Assembly: GCA_028023455.1 (NCBI GenBank)
Contig: JAQFVV010000013.1
Span: 12,312,579-12,376,578 of the forward strand
Direction: 5' to 3'
DNA length: 64,000 nt
Origin: Epiperipatus broadwayi
Lineage: Eukaryota; Onychophora; Udeonychophora; Euonychophora; Peripatidae
This document shows, one piece after another, positions 22,340 to 33,339 of the stretch. The position numbers and the translations under genes were made by a program. Position 1 is the stretch's first letter. Every line of letters begins with the position of its first letter. The notes beneath the pieces were generated by a model. It saw nothing but the letters and a program-made list of their open reading frames with translations, was not told the DNA's origin and ran no database searches.

Positions 22340-25320
22340 ATTTGAATATTTTCTATTTAATTTTCAGTTAGCTACATATTGGAAATACTTTCTAAAAGTA
22401 AAAAAAAAAAAGTTAAGTCAATAATTAGTTGTTTATGTTTAATCTTACAATTATCATAATTTAAGGAAAATCATATATTTGTAAATTACTAAAAAAAAAG
22501 GCTCAAATTCACATGTGTCTTTATTATAAATGTCATTTATTCTTACCCATAGTTAATTATGGTTATTTCAGATCATATTTTTTTTTGTGGGGGTGGAGGA
22601 TGGGGGGGTCATTTGTTATTAATTTTATTTTCTTTCACTTTTTATTTTTGATTTTTCTAAAGAATGTAGAATGATTGCACACTATGATCTATAATTTAAT
22701 TTTATTATCCACAAATCCAACTTGTAAAAAAACTTTTATTAATTAATATTGATATATATTCCTCAATTTAATTTGACTATGTTTAATAAAAATGATTATT
22801 TAAATAAGATCAATGCTATATTTCCAAGACATGAAATAAATAATAAAGTTTTCTTCACAAAAGCATAAGTAACTTTAACCTAGTAAAACTTTCAGTGAAT
22901 AAACACAATAATATTTTATTTTACTACCCCAAATATTTTCAAAAACACACTTTATCAACCTTTCACATTTTATTTATGATTTCATTAACAATAATTTTTT
23001 TAGGGGTTGCATTTTTTTATAAAAAGTTTTAAATTATGCTGTTTTTATTTTGAACTATAACCACACTATCTCTGTATCTTTTTACAATCTGATAAGAAGG
23101 CTTATATAAATTTTAATCTTTCTTAAGGTAAACAGCTCTGAGTATCTCACATGAAGATATTTTATAAAAAATTGATCACTCTCATTGAACTTATGTGAAA
23201 TTTTACTGTTTTCTTATTTTTCATTGAGTATTAGAATTTTACAATATCATTCTAGCTTTTTTAAAACAATATTCAGCATTGACACACTCATAAACAATGA
23301 TAATGGAATTTTAGTTAACAATGGACTGATCTTTTAAATGGATGCAAGTCCAATGGAGTCATCATTGGTGTCATTAATATAATTAATAAATATTTCAGTT
23401 GATTGTGTCATTCTCTTTGATTTAACTTCAAATATCATCTAATCAAGTTTTCAGATATAAGTTTGGAATACATATTTTGGTAATAAGCATCAAAAAAGCA
23501 TTTATAAACTCATAACTGCAGTAGATGAATATTCAAATCAGGGATATGTTCAATTCAGCCAATTTTCCTTTTCCATTGCTTTTTGTCAAATAATTCTATT
23601 CTTCATAGCAAAAGTATATTAATATATAAGCTAATTATCGGCTTTTAATTTGAATTATTGTTTCTGCATTTAATGCTCATACAATAAAATATTAAGCATT
23701 TAAACAATCATATATTAGGTAAAACTTCATTATTTTGCTCAATACAAACATTATCAAAATTATTTTCTCTAAAATATTTAAATAAACTTTCATTTTTTTC
23801 ACATTTAAAACAGATTAAAAAAGTTTCAGTAAATTTTGTGATTGATTCTATATACAAATCAAGTTCAGGTTTTGGTTTTCTTATACTTATTCTCTCTTAC
23901 ATATATAGTAATAATACTATCATTGCTCAATAACTTTTTAAAAGTTTTTGAGTTACTTATAAACCAATTTCTCTCTGTTTTATAATAGACTTCATTCTCT
24001 GCCCCAATTTTAATTCTTCATAAATACTCTGTGCACCAACTGTAGATATTTCCACCATTACTGAATCAATTTGGGTCATTTTTAAAGTTTTATATAAACT
24101 TTTCATTTTTATACAATTTTTGCATCAGTTTTATATTTGAACACATCAACCTTTGACTCATTAAATGTCTTTTCATTTGCTTTAAATTTGTTTGTGGCTT
24201 TTGTATTAAGCATATCTTCATGATTTCAACATCCACATTACTTTTGCCAATACCTTTTATATTAATATTATTATATCAATATTTATATTATTCATTTATC
24301 CTACATCCATTTTATATTCGTAAATACTTTCCACATTGTTTATTTTTGTATAACATTAACAGATGTCACCACTAATAAAATATCATGGAAACTCTTAAGG
24401 GATGATCTTGGGAAATTATCAACAATGTTACTTGTTTTATTTATGGTGGATTATTTTTCATCGAGGATATCAATTCCCCCATCCCCACATAACTTCATAT
24501 ATTGTGTGGTGTCATAAATAAGTTAATCTGAATAATTTTCTTTGTAGTAGGATAGCTTTCTAACCCTTCCCACTTATATACTTAAACTCATACTCTCCCT
24601 AATTCTCATTCATTGTTTTATTCAAGACGTTCATTGGATTCTTGTTATGCCTTTTAGATTTTGTAAGTTTATCTTATGATTTCATTTTTTTCCAGCCATA
24701 TTTTATTATTTCTTAAACTTTATTCTCAACATTTTTTATTTCTCTTCTCTTATAAAAATATGTATTATTTCATGTCTTTTTCTCTCTTTCTATCTTTATT
24801 TTTCTTCTTCTATTTCTTTCAAACTTTATTATCATTTTTTTTATTTTTTAAAAATATGTTATCCATTTTTTTTATGAATATATTTAATATATAAATGCTA
24901 TACTTAATTTTGACTATCTGAATTTTTTTTTGACAGAATTAAATATTATATTTCACATTATGTTAGTTATTGTATTATTACTAGAACAGTTGCTTTCTGG
25001 TAATGTTGTTGTAAAATTATCATAATCATGGATCAGTTTTATTACACTAGTATAGCAGGAATATATTGGATTAGTCACTTATTTCTTTACTATGTTTTCT
25101 ATTACTCACCCCCATCATTAATCAACTCTTGCATAATATTACTTAAAACTATAAACTAGGGGTTATTTTTCCTTCCAAAATATTATTTATTTATTTATTT
25201 TGTGAATATTTATGATTCAATGTCTTTTATAACTTTCAATGATTTGACAGTTTATGTAAACACAATAGGGAGTTAATAGCTGCTTAAGCATAATCTTAGG
25301 AGATCAATTTTATGTAATGT
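22340..25320. other. AT-rich intergenic region, nothing recognisable
   Basis: Contains a short G-run near 22588-22609 and a T-rich block (24630-24900) whose 72-codon frame is low-complexity Phe/Leu/Ser. No supported genes. Confidence 0.6.
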
Positions 25321-25339
25321 AAATATCAAAAAAGCACAT

Positions 25340-25930
25340 CATATAAACCTTGTGATGATGACATCTCATATTGGGAATAAATTTATGTAATGGAAAATAT
25401 CTATGATTAGTCAGGCAGTGGCTAAGTCAAATAAGTCTATCAATATCACTTTGGCTGTTAAATTCATATATGTATTGTTACCCAACAGTCTGACTATGGG
25501 TGGAAGAACACAAAAGAAGCCTTACAACCAAGCAGCACATTGATCACTGAAAAACAAATAACCTTGCAACCTCAGGAATAATAATCAAAGAGGTTGCAAA
25601 CTGGGGGTCTGAGGTTACATGTACAGGCACCATATGATATGGATTTCAAAAACAACCCCAGAGTATGAGTCCTTTTGTAGACAATATCATGGCTAAATAT
25701 GATTATTAAAATACAAGTTCCTGTTATAATTCAAAATATTTTATCTTAATTCTTAAGATATCTTGATCTTAAATATAGGTTCTTTTCAATCTTAAATATC
25801 TTATCTTAAATATAAGTTCCTTTGCAAGTTTAAATGTCACATCTTATGTTTTAAAATATCTTAATCTCAAATATGAGTTCTTTTAGTGTTCTTTTACAAA
25901 TTTAGAGTATCTTGATTTCAGGGTTCCAAT
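25340..25930. repeat. Old repeat fragments
   Basis: 25395-25420 resembles dispersed repeat D at 19760-19800. 25490-25680 is richer in G and C (TGGGTGGAAGAACACAAAAG) and of unknown origin. From 25700 to 25920 a unit like ATCTTAAATATAAGTTCCTT repeats three to four times imperfectly, a worn minisatellite. Confidence 0.4.
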
Positions 25931-26501
25931 TTGAAATAAAATGCACTTGGAACTAAATGTTAATGATAATATTTTAATTTCTTAACAAAAATATAATGAT
26001 TATTATTTAAGTTGAACATGGAACATTTAACATTTTTTTAATTTTATTTTGGAATCTTAATATTTTATGAAAGTAGAAATGAAATAACATAATAACAGAA
26101 TACTTAATTAATATAATTGATAACTTGAAAAACATTTCTAAGTACTTTACAATTATTTAAATAGTATTATTTCATTTCCACTAACCATAAAATACAGAAA
26201 TCTTATATTTTCTGATGCAAATTTGGATAAAAATATCTAAAGAATGTAAAAGGCAGTAAGAACATCTTTTATGCTGTCAACTACACTACGAGTGCATTTG
26301 AAATGAAGTAAATAAGATAACATAAGATAACATTTATCTTTTAAGGATTCAGGTAAAATAATTAAATAATCGTTAAGCAAAATAAATGTATTGAAATGTA
26401 CTCTCAAAATAATTACTAATGCAAACGTTATTAAAGTACATTTTCTGATAAATAGATGTGCTTATCCAAAGATATTATAATGGCAACAAAATAAAACGTA
26501 C

Positions 26502-26514
26502 TTAACCAATAATA
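26502..26514 (+). repeat. Left target-site duplication of the hammerhead array
   Basis: TTAACCAATAATA here is identical to 28861-28873. The first four bases (TTAA) may belong to the unit on the right side, so the certain duplication is CCAATAATA, up to 13 bp. Confidence 0.75.
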
Positions 26515-26566
26515 GTTATATATAGAGTAAGTTAAAAAAACAAACTCTTATGAAGCTTCAAAAATA

Positions 26567-26621
26567 CCCTCAACCTCAGACCGCGGTTTCTGCCTCTAGC
26601 GTCATCAGTGAGGTGCTAGGG
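26567..26621 (-). ncRNA. Hammerhead ribozyme, inverted unit
   Basis: On the - strand: CCCT-AGC-ACCTCA, CTGATGA, stem II region, GAAA, CCGCGGT, C17, TGAGGT-TG-AGGG, identical to the consensus of the + units. Predicted cleavage lies between 26579 and 26578 on the - strand. It is the only copy in this orientation. Confidence 0.82.
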
Positions 26622-27215
26622 AATAAAAATACTAGAACTAGTCCAGCATTTTATCAATGCCTAACTATTGAGAAGAAAATCTGAAACTTTCAGACATTTA
26701 AATGTCCAAAAATCCAGCTATCTAACTCAAATAGCCGTATGTGACTGAACTAAGTTCAGATACACCATATATTAATAGCTCTAGCAATATAAAATCGCCA
26801 AAGCATTAATAGCAAAAAACTAAAATTAAATTGATAAAAAAATCAAGTCATATGACCTAATTTTAATAAAGCTCCTATTTACAAATGTTATATATAGGGT
26901 ATTTTTGAAGCTTCATAAGAGTTTGTTTTTTAACTTACTCTATATATAACATTTGTAAATAGGAGCTTTATTAAAATTAGGTCATATGACTTGATTTTTT
27001 TATCAATTTAATTTTAGTTTTTTGCTATTAATGCTTTGGCGATTTTATATTGCTAGAGCTATTAATATATGGTGTATCTGAACTTAGTTCAGTCACATAC
27101 GGCTATTTGAGTTAGATAGCTGGATTTTTGGACATTTAAATGTCTGAAAGTTTCAGATTTTCTTCTCAATAGTTAGGCATTGATAAAATGCTGGACTAGT
27201 TCTAGTATTTTTATT

Positions 27216-27271
27216 CCCTAGCACCTCACTGATGACGCTAGAGGCAGAAGACCGTCGTCTGAGGTTGAGGG
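27216..27271 (+). ncRNA. Hammerhead ribozyme, variant copy with altered core
   Basis: First + strand copy. Stem I strands and CTGATGA (27229-27235) are intact, but GAAACCGCGGTC has become GAAGACCGTCGTC, so the essential GAAA core and stem III are changed and one base is added. Probably inactive or weak. Predicted cleavage position, if any, is after 27259. Confidence 0.65.
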
Positions 27272-27585
27272 TATTTTTGAAGCTTCATAAGAGTTTGTTT
27301 TTAACTTACTCTATATATAACATTTGTAAATAGGAGCTTTATTAAAATTAGGTCATATGACTTGATTTTTTATCAATTTAATTTTAATTTTTTGCTATTA
27401 ATGCTTTGGCGATTTTATATTGCTAGAGCTATTAATATATGGTGTATCTGAACTTAGTTCAGTCCCATACGGCTATTTGAGTTAGATAGCTGGATTTTTG
27501 GACATTTAAATGTCTGAAAGTTTCAGATTTTCTTCTCAATAGTTAGGCATTGATAAAATGCTGGACTAGTTCTAGTATTTTTATT

Positions 27586-27640
27586 CCCTAGCACCTCACT
27601 GATGACGCTAGAGGCAGAAACCGCGGTCTGAGGTTGAGGG
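27586..27640 (+). ncRNA. Hammerhead ribozyme, consensus copy
   Basis: Stem I: CCCT, AGC bulge, ACCTCA (27586-27598), paired with TGAGGT, TG bulge, AGGG (27629-27640). Core CTGATGA at 27599-27605. Stem II is short (GC/GC plus a possible T-G, loop AGA) with an unusual C-A at the closing position. Core GAAA at 27617-27620. Stem III ACC/GGT with loop GC; ACCGCGGT is self-complementary. Cleavage predicted after C at 27628 (GTC triplet). Confidence 0.83.
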
Positions 27641-27955
27641 TATTTTTGAAGCTTCATAAGAGTTTGTTTTTTAACTTACTCCATATATAACATTTGTAAA
27701 TAGGAGCTTTATTAAAATTAGGTCATATGACTTGATTTTTTATCAATTTAATTTTAGTTTTTTGCTATTAATGCTTTGGCGATTTTATATTGCTAGAGCT
27801 ATTAATATATGGTGTATCTGAACTTAGTTCAGTCACATACGGCTATTTGAGTTAGATAGCTGGATTTTTGGACATTTAAATGTCTGAAAGTTTCAGATTT
27901 TCTTCTCAATAGTTAGGCATTGATAAAATGCTGGACTAGTTCTAGTATTTTTATT

Positions 27956-28010
27956 CCCTAGCACCTCACTGATGACGCTAGAGGCAGAAACCGCGGTCTG
28001 AGGTTGAGGG
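27956..28010 (+). ncRNA. Hammerhead ribozyme, consensus copy
   Basis: Same as the copy at 27586-27640 with CTGATGA at 27969-27975. Predicted cleavage after 27998. Spacing to the previous copy is 370 bp. Confidence 0.83.
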
Positions 28011-28326
28011 TATTTTTGAAGCTTCATAAGAGTTTGTTTTTTAACTTACTCTATATATAACATTTGTAAATAGGAGCTTTATTAAAATTAGGTCATATGA
28101 CTTGATTTTTTTATCAATTTAATTTTAGTTTTTTGCTATTAATGCTTTGGCGATTTTATATTGCTAGAGCTATTAATATATGGTGTATCTGAACTTAGTT
28201 CAGTCACATACGGCTATTTGAGTTAGATAGCTGGATTTTTGGACATTTAAATGTCTGAAAGTTTCAGATTTTCTTCTCAATAGTTAGGCATTGATAAAAT
28301 GCTGGACTAGTTCTAGTATTTTTATT

Positions 28327-28381
28327 CCCTAGCACCTCACTGATGACGCTAGAGGCAGAAACCGCGGTCTGAGGTTGAGGG
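28327..28381 (+). ncRNA. Hammerhead ribozyme, consensus copy
   Basis: CTGATGA at 28340-28346; predicted cleavage after 28369. Spacing 371 bp. Confidence 0.83.
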
Positions 28382-28697
28382 TATTTTTGAAGCTTCATAA
28401 GAGTTTGTTTTTTAACTTACTCTATATATAACATTTGTAAATAGGAGCTTTATTAAAATTAGGTCATATGACTTGATTTTTTTATCAATTTAATTTTAGT
28501 TTTTTGCTATTAATGCTTTGGCGATTTTATATTGCTAGAGCTATTAATATATGGTGTATCTGAACTTAGTTCAGTCACATACGGCTATTTGAGTTAGATA
28601 GCTGGATTTTTGGACATTTAAATGTCTGAAAGTTTCAGATTTTCTTCTCAATAGTTAGGCATTGATAAAATGCTGGACTAGTTCTAGTATTTTTATT

Positions 28698-28752
28698 CCC
28701 TAGCACCTCACTGATGACGCTAGAGGCAGAAACCGCGGTCTGAGGTTGAGGG
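28698..28752 (+). ncRNA. Hammerhead ribozyme, consensus copy
   Basis: CTGATGA at 28711-28717; predicted cleavage after 28740. It is the last complete motif; about 120 bp of the next unit follow before the array ends. Confidence 0.83.
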
Positions 28753-28860
28753 TATTTTTGAAGCTTCATAAGAGTTTGTTTTTTAACTTACTCTATATAT
28801 AACATTTGTAAATAGGAGCTTTATTAAAATTAGGTCATATGATTTGATTTTTTTATCAAT

Positions 28861-28873
28861 TTAACCAATAATA
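28861..28873 (+). repeat. Right target-site duplication of the hammerhead array
   Basis: TTAACCAATAATA, identical to 26502-26514. The unit sequence would have continued ..CAATTTAATTTTAG, so the array ends within TTAA and the flank starts with CCAATAATA. Confidence 0.75.
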
Positions 28874-31800
28874 AAATGTTTATTTACAACATATAATTAT
28901 TTATATAATAAAATATTTATTTACAATAATTATTATTTCTTTTAATCTACAATTTATACATATTATTAACTAATACATTGATGTACATTTCTTAAACTTA
29001 TTTCTACAATTTTATCCTCTAAGTTATATTTAATATAATCTTTATTTCCAAAGTCAGTACCATAATCTAAGATAATATAAATCTATGCCTTTGTCCAGGC
29101 TACTAGGATATATTATACACTTTACTTAATCAAAAATAGTATTTAAAAAGTCAGTGTGGTGATGCTTAATAAATATTAATATGATAGCAAAACTATAATG
29201 TAATATAAAAGCATTTATAACATTAATAATATCTATGTTGGGGCAAGGAAATAACTATGCTCAACACTAATAATATACTTGAAAATTATAGTAGAGATAA
29301 TAATAAATTGCAAGGCTGAACATGCCTGTGGATATACACCAAAATATACTCTAATATTGAAATTGTAGGTATAGTGGACAAGGAAACTATGAGCTAACAA
29401 AATGTGATTGAGCAGTGCTGATGAATCAATGAGCCACATTTCAAATTGTCTCAAAACACTACTAATAATGAAGGCATGGAGATAATAATATTAACCATAT
29501 GAATAATTGTTCATCTCACACACACATACAAAAGACATAATTTATTCATTCAAACTATTTGAAATTCTTTTACACATACTGATACCTATAATACTTTCAT
29601 TTATAAAATACTTTTCATAATATACAATAAATGCTGTTATACCTCAAGGTATAGTTACTTATAATTTTAAATACTCCTTCAGAAAAACTCTGGAATAATA
29701 AAATCAACACATAAAATCTAACCTTCTACTGTATATCTTACACCACCTCTGGAACACCATTCATACAAACATATTTATAATATAACTAATAATAATCATA
29801 CTATAACACCTATAAGCTATAACTATAATAATTTTAAAATATAAAAAAATATATGTACATGATAACTACAATACCATTTTAGAGATTAACAGTTCATTTT
29901 CTTTTTTATAATAAAACTATCTCTTTTTAGTCCTTTTGTTCTTTTCTTGAAGTGATATATGAGCACATTGTCCTTTACTAAAGTAGAGCAGACACACATA
30001 TACACAGAAATATTTTGGAGAAAAAGTTCACAATAATTTCACAAATATAGAATAACAGGAGCTGAAGGCAAATGATTTCAATAGCAAACAGTTTCTTTCA
30101 AGACACTTTTTTAGATAACAATAAAAATCAGAGGAGTAATGAACAGAATAATAATTCTTTATTTAAAAATGCTCTTTATAAAGTTCTATTATGAAATTTC
30201 AAATGTGGTAAACTTAAATTATATTTATTTCTTTTATAAAGTTAATAATAATGTATTTGAAGCAATCAGCAATTTAAAAACAAAACATTCAAGTGATGAG
30301 ATGAATAGCTATAATATTTATTTTAATATGAAATAATTTGAATATAATCTTTTCATTACAATAATTAAAATTTTAGTTCCCACAAATTGATTTTTTATGA
30401 TAATTTTATAAGATAATTTTAAATAATTGCCAATATTTCCTTTTTTATAAGCTTAATAATTTTATAGAAATTCATCATTATATATATAAGCTTGATATAA
30501 GTAGATTATTTTAATAGCAAATAATTAGTATTAATGACTAATTAAAAGTTAATTAAAACATCTTGGAGATAGTCTTATAGCAAAGTTCAGAACTAATGTT
30601 ATATAACAATTTTTTCTCATGTGACTCTTCCTTTGGTTTCTTTAAAAAAGTATTAGAATTTTTTTAATATTTTTCAGAATTATTGTTTGATAAATCAATT
30701 GAATCAATGCTTTTAAAAGAAGCAATGCATGGATAACTTATTAGTTTTTTACTCTGTCATGAAGAAGAAAAAAATGAAACTCTTAACATTGACTTAAAAT
30801 AAATAGTCAAATAAAAACCAAACAATTTACTTAAAAATTAAAATTTGAAGTGGCAGTTAAATGAATTGAAGAGTGAAGAAGTAGTGTTGTAAATTTTTAA
30901 GTGTGTACATTTTAATACTAGTGTGTGTGTGTGATTGCTTTTCTCTCCACTCTTGCGCCAATATCAATATTGCATTTCCTCTTTATTAAATCAATGATTT
31001 ACAGGTCTGCCATATAACCTTGTGCTTTAAATCCAGACAACCTAGTCACATCACTGTCTAGACAATAAATGAACTTTTTAATTACTGATTTTTATCAACT
31101 TTAAATAATTATCAAATTAATTAATAAAAGTATTGGCTGATTTTCAATTTAAACATTCCTTTTATTAAATAGAACATTCTCAATTTATTTAATTATTTTT
31201 TACTTTATCCTAATTAAAACTTTTTAACATTTTAGTAGATATACCCAATTTTAAAATACATATTATTTTTAATAGTTTTTTTAACTTTCCATATTTCACG
31301 TGTATGCTTCAAACACTCACACACATACATACACATTAAATATAATCATTTTTAATGCAATGAAAATAAATTAATTATTAACAGACATTTAAAATCACTC
31401 AAAAATTAGAATTAATATTAGTTAGTTATACTTGTTATTTTAAAATTTTAATTTTAAATACTTTTATATATTGATATTTAATAAATTCTGTTATTTTTAA
31501 TTTATTTATTTTAAAAATCAGTAACTAAAAACCTAATAAAGTTAATTAATCATTTCAGACAACATAAAATAACTTTGTTTATTATATCTATTTGAAACAT
31601 ATTATGTTCTAGATTAACTTTTCTTTAGTTTAAATATTAATATTATTTTTTCAAGTAAATATTAAACATCCTAAGATAACCTTTTTAATAATTACCAACT
31701 AATTAGGCTAACTGAATTACTTTAACTCATACTATTGAAACATATAATTTAAGATTTTTTTATTATAGTAGTATAAATAAAAAAATTTACTTATTATAAT

Positions 31801-32780
31801 TTTATATATAAAAAAAATTAAATTCTTTAAAAACATATTTAAACCCAAAGGGCTTAAATATATAGTCACATTTTATATGACTTACTTGTTTTATACTTTC
31901 ATGTTTGATAAGGCTAAAACCTATGTATGTATATAAATAATAAATATATGAACTAACTTAAATAAATATAAAAAATATCAATAAAAGAAAAAAACACAAT
32001 TTCTTCTCTATAAAGCTTCTTTAATATTTCACCCAACACATTGGTTTTCATCAGAAAATACTCAGCAATAAGGCTACTTTCAGAATTTAAACATTAAAAA
32101 ATTACAAACTATAGATTTGATGTCTTACATAAAAATGAAGGTAGACCAGTTTTTAAACATTTTAATTTGCCTGATCACTCAATTGATGATTTGAGAGTGG
32201 TTATATTGGAGGACAAATTTTTTTTATGAGAGAGGGGAAGCAATGGGAAAGTTTTTTTTAAATTTAAAAACCTCTTTATTATTACGAATGCATAACACAT
32301 TCAAGCATTTTCAAAATGTAAACAAATGTTTTTAATGTAATATTAACCTTTAACTCTAATTATATTATTGGTTGTATGGGTAAATCAAATCTTTTATCCC
32401 AACTCACAAACTGAGACAAAGCCTATTGTTAAAACATATTCGCCTATAATATTAAATTCAACTCAGATAGTTTATAAAAATATATTACTAATTTTCAGGT
32501 TATGAAGAGAATGAAAGTTCTTTCAAAAAATAAATTGCTATTTATTTATTCTAAAATATTCAATTTCGTAACATAAAAGCTGTAATATAAACAAAAAGGT
32601 CGACTTTTACGTTATAGAAAAGTAAATATTTCTTTTAAATATTTAATATTTTTACTAAAATCTTCAATATTTTTTGAAAATAATTTTGTTTTTTTATTAT
32701 TCTCTCTGAAAATCATTTGTAATTACTGAATATATACTTAATATTCTTTAAAATTATATTCGAAATGAAAATCTCAGCGT
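28874..32780. other. AT-rich intergenic region, nothing recognisable
   Basis: Frames at 29233-29454 and 30139-30336 are short and lack recognisable motifs. Some CA-rich runs (29518-29530, 31310-31335). No repeat shared with the rest of the window was seen. Confidence 0.6.
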
Positions 32781-32789
32781 TTTCTTTAT

Positions 32790-33130
32790 TTTCTTTGATC
32801 AGGCGGTTTCTTTGTTCTTTCCAGCCAATCAGAATGTCTTTTTCGGCTGAGAGCATCTAGAACCAATCAAAACTCATGTTCTTTCTTTGTTTGGTTTAAA
32901 TGTGTTTTTATTTTTTACTTGTAAAATAAATCGGAAGGGTCACCATCTTACAGAACTTTTAAAAATCTATTCAATACCTGTAAAACGAATATTTTAGCAT
33001 AAGAACTAGCAGGTTAGAGTGACGTCAGATGTCTGAACTTGAAAAACAGTCTTTGGTAACAGAAGTCTATGCAATCTACATGCACTTTTTACACCCTCAT
33101 TTTCATTTTTTCTTCAGCTTTCTGTAAAGG
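32790..33130 (+). promoter_or_regulatory. Candidate promoter and first exon region
   Basis: Two CCAAT boxes (32825-32829 and 32863-32867, both within CCAATCA) lie about 150-200 bp before a perfect cAMP-response palindrome TGACGTCA (33020-33027), in DNA with more G, C and CpG than its surroundings. GTAAAG|GTAAAT near 33128 and TTTG|GTAACA near 33053 are possible splice donors. An ATG at 33029 opens a short frame (MSELEKQSL). No TATA box or downstream gene could be fixed, so this is a proposal. Confidence 0.35.
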
Positions 33131-33239
33131 TAAATTTTATTTTTCTACGATAAAAAATAAAAATTTTATGATAATTTTTGTGATCAAGTAAATTGAATTT
33201 TTTTTTTCTTTCTCTCTCTTTTTTTTTTTTTTTTGATAG

Positions 33240-33333
33240 TTACTGGAAAAGATTTCACCCTGAAAAATATATTGGTAAAAACTTTTACTTTTTCCGATAT
33301 ATTTTAAAGACAACATTATTTGATAGGCCAATG
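33240..33333 (+). CDS. Candidate exon of an unknown gene
   Basis: A 94-nt stretch runs between a long pyrimidine tract ending GATAG and a strong donor ATG|GTAAGT. One frame is open throughout (YWKRFHPEKYIGKNFYFF, then ILKTTLFDRPM); the other two have stops. It lies just after the candidate promoter. The next exon-like stretch, GGATGG (33869) to a donor at about 33987, has stops in all joins that I tried, so coding status is unproven. It may be an untranslated exon or chance. Confidence 0.22.
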
Positions 33334-33339
33334 GTAAGT

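Larger units (their letters stand above)
26515..28860 (+). mobile_element. Retrozyme-like tandem array of a 370-bp unit, first unit inverted
   Basis: One unit on the - strand (26515-26897) is followed head-on by a near-complete + strand unit (26898-27259), four full + units between predicted cleavage sites (27260-27628, 27629-27998, 27999-28369, 28370-28740; 369-371 bp each) and a partial unit to 28860. Units are nearly identical (single-base changes and one-base indels), so the array is young or homogenised. Each contains one hammerhead motif and no open frame. It is bounded by a direct repeat of the target. Known animal retrozymes and satellites with hammerheads have this layout: the RNA is made as a multimer, cuts itself into monomers that circularise, and is copied into DNA by another element's reverse transcriptase. 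The inverted first unit fits twin priming. The source of the reverse transcriptase is unknown; LINEs are nearby. Confidence 0.88.

Noticed and set aside
24676-24894. 72-codon Phe/Leu/Ser-rich ORF
   Set aside because: Low-complexity T-rich DNA; no start context, motif or splice sites.
26515-28860. CRISPR-like array
   Set aside because: The units are contiguous near-identical copies of about 370 bp without short repeats and variable spacers, and the genome is animal.
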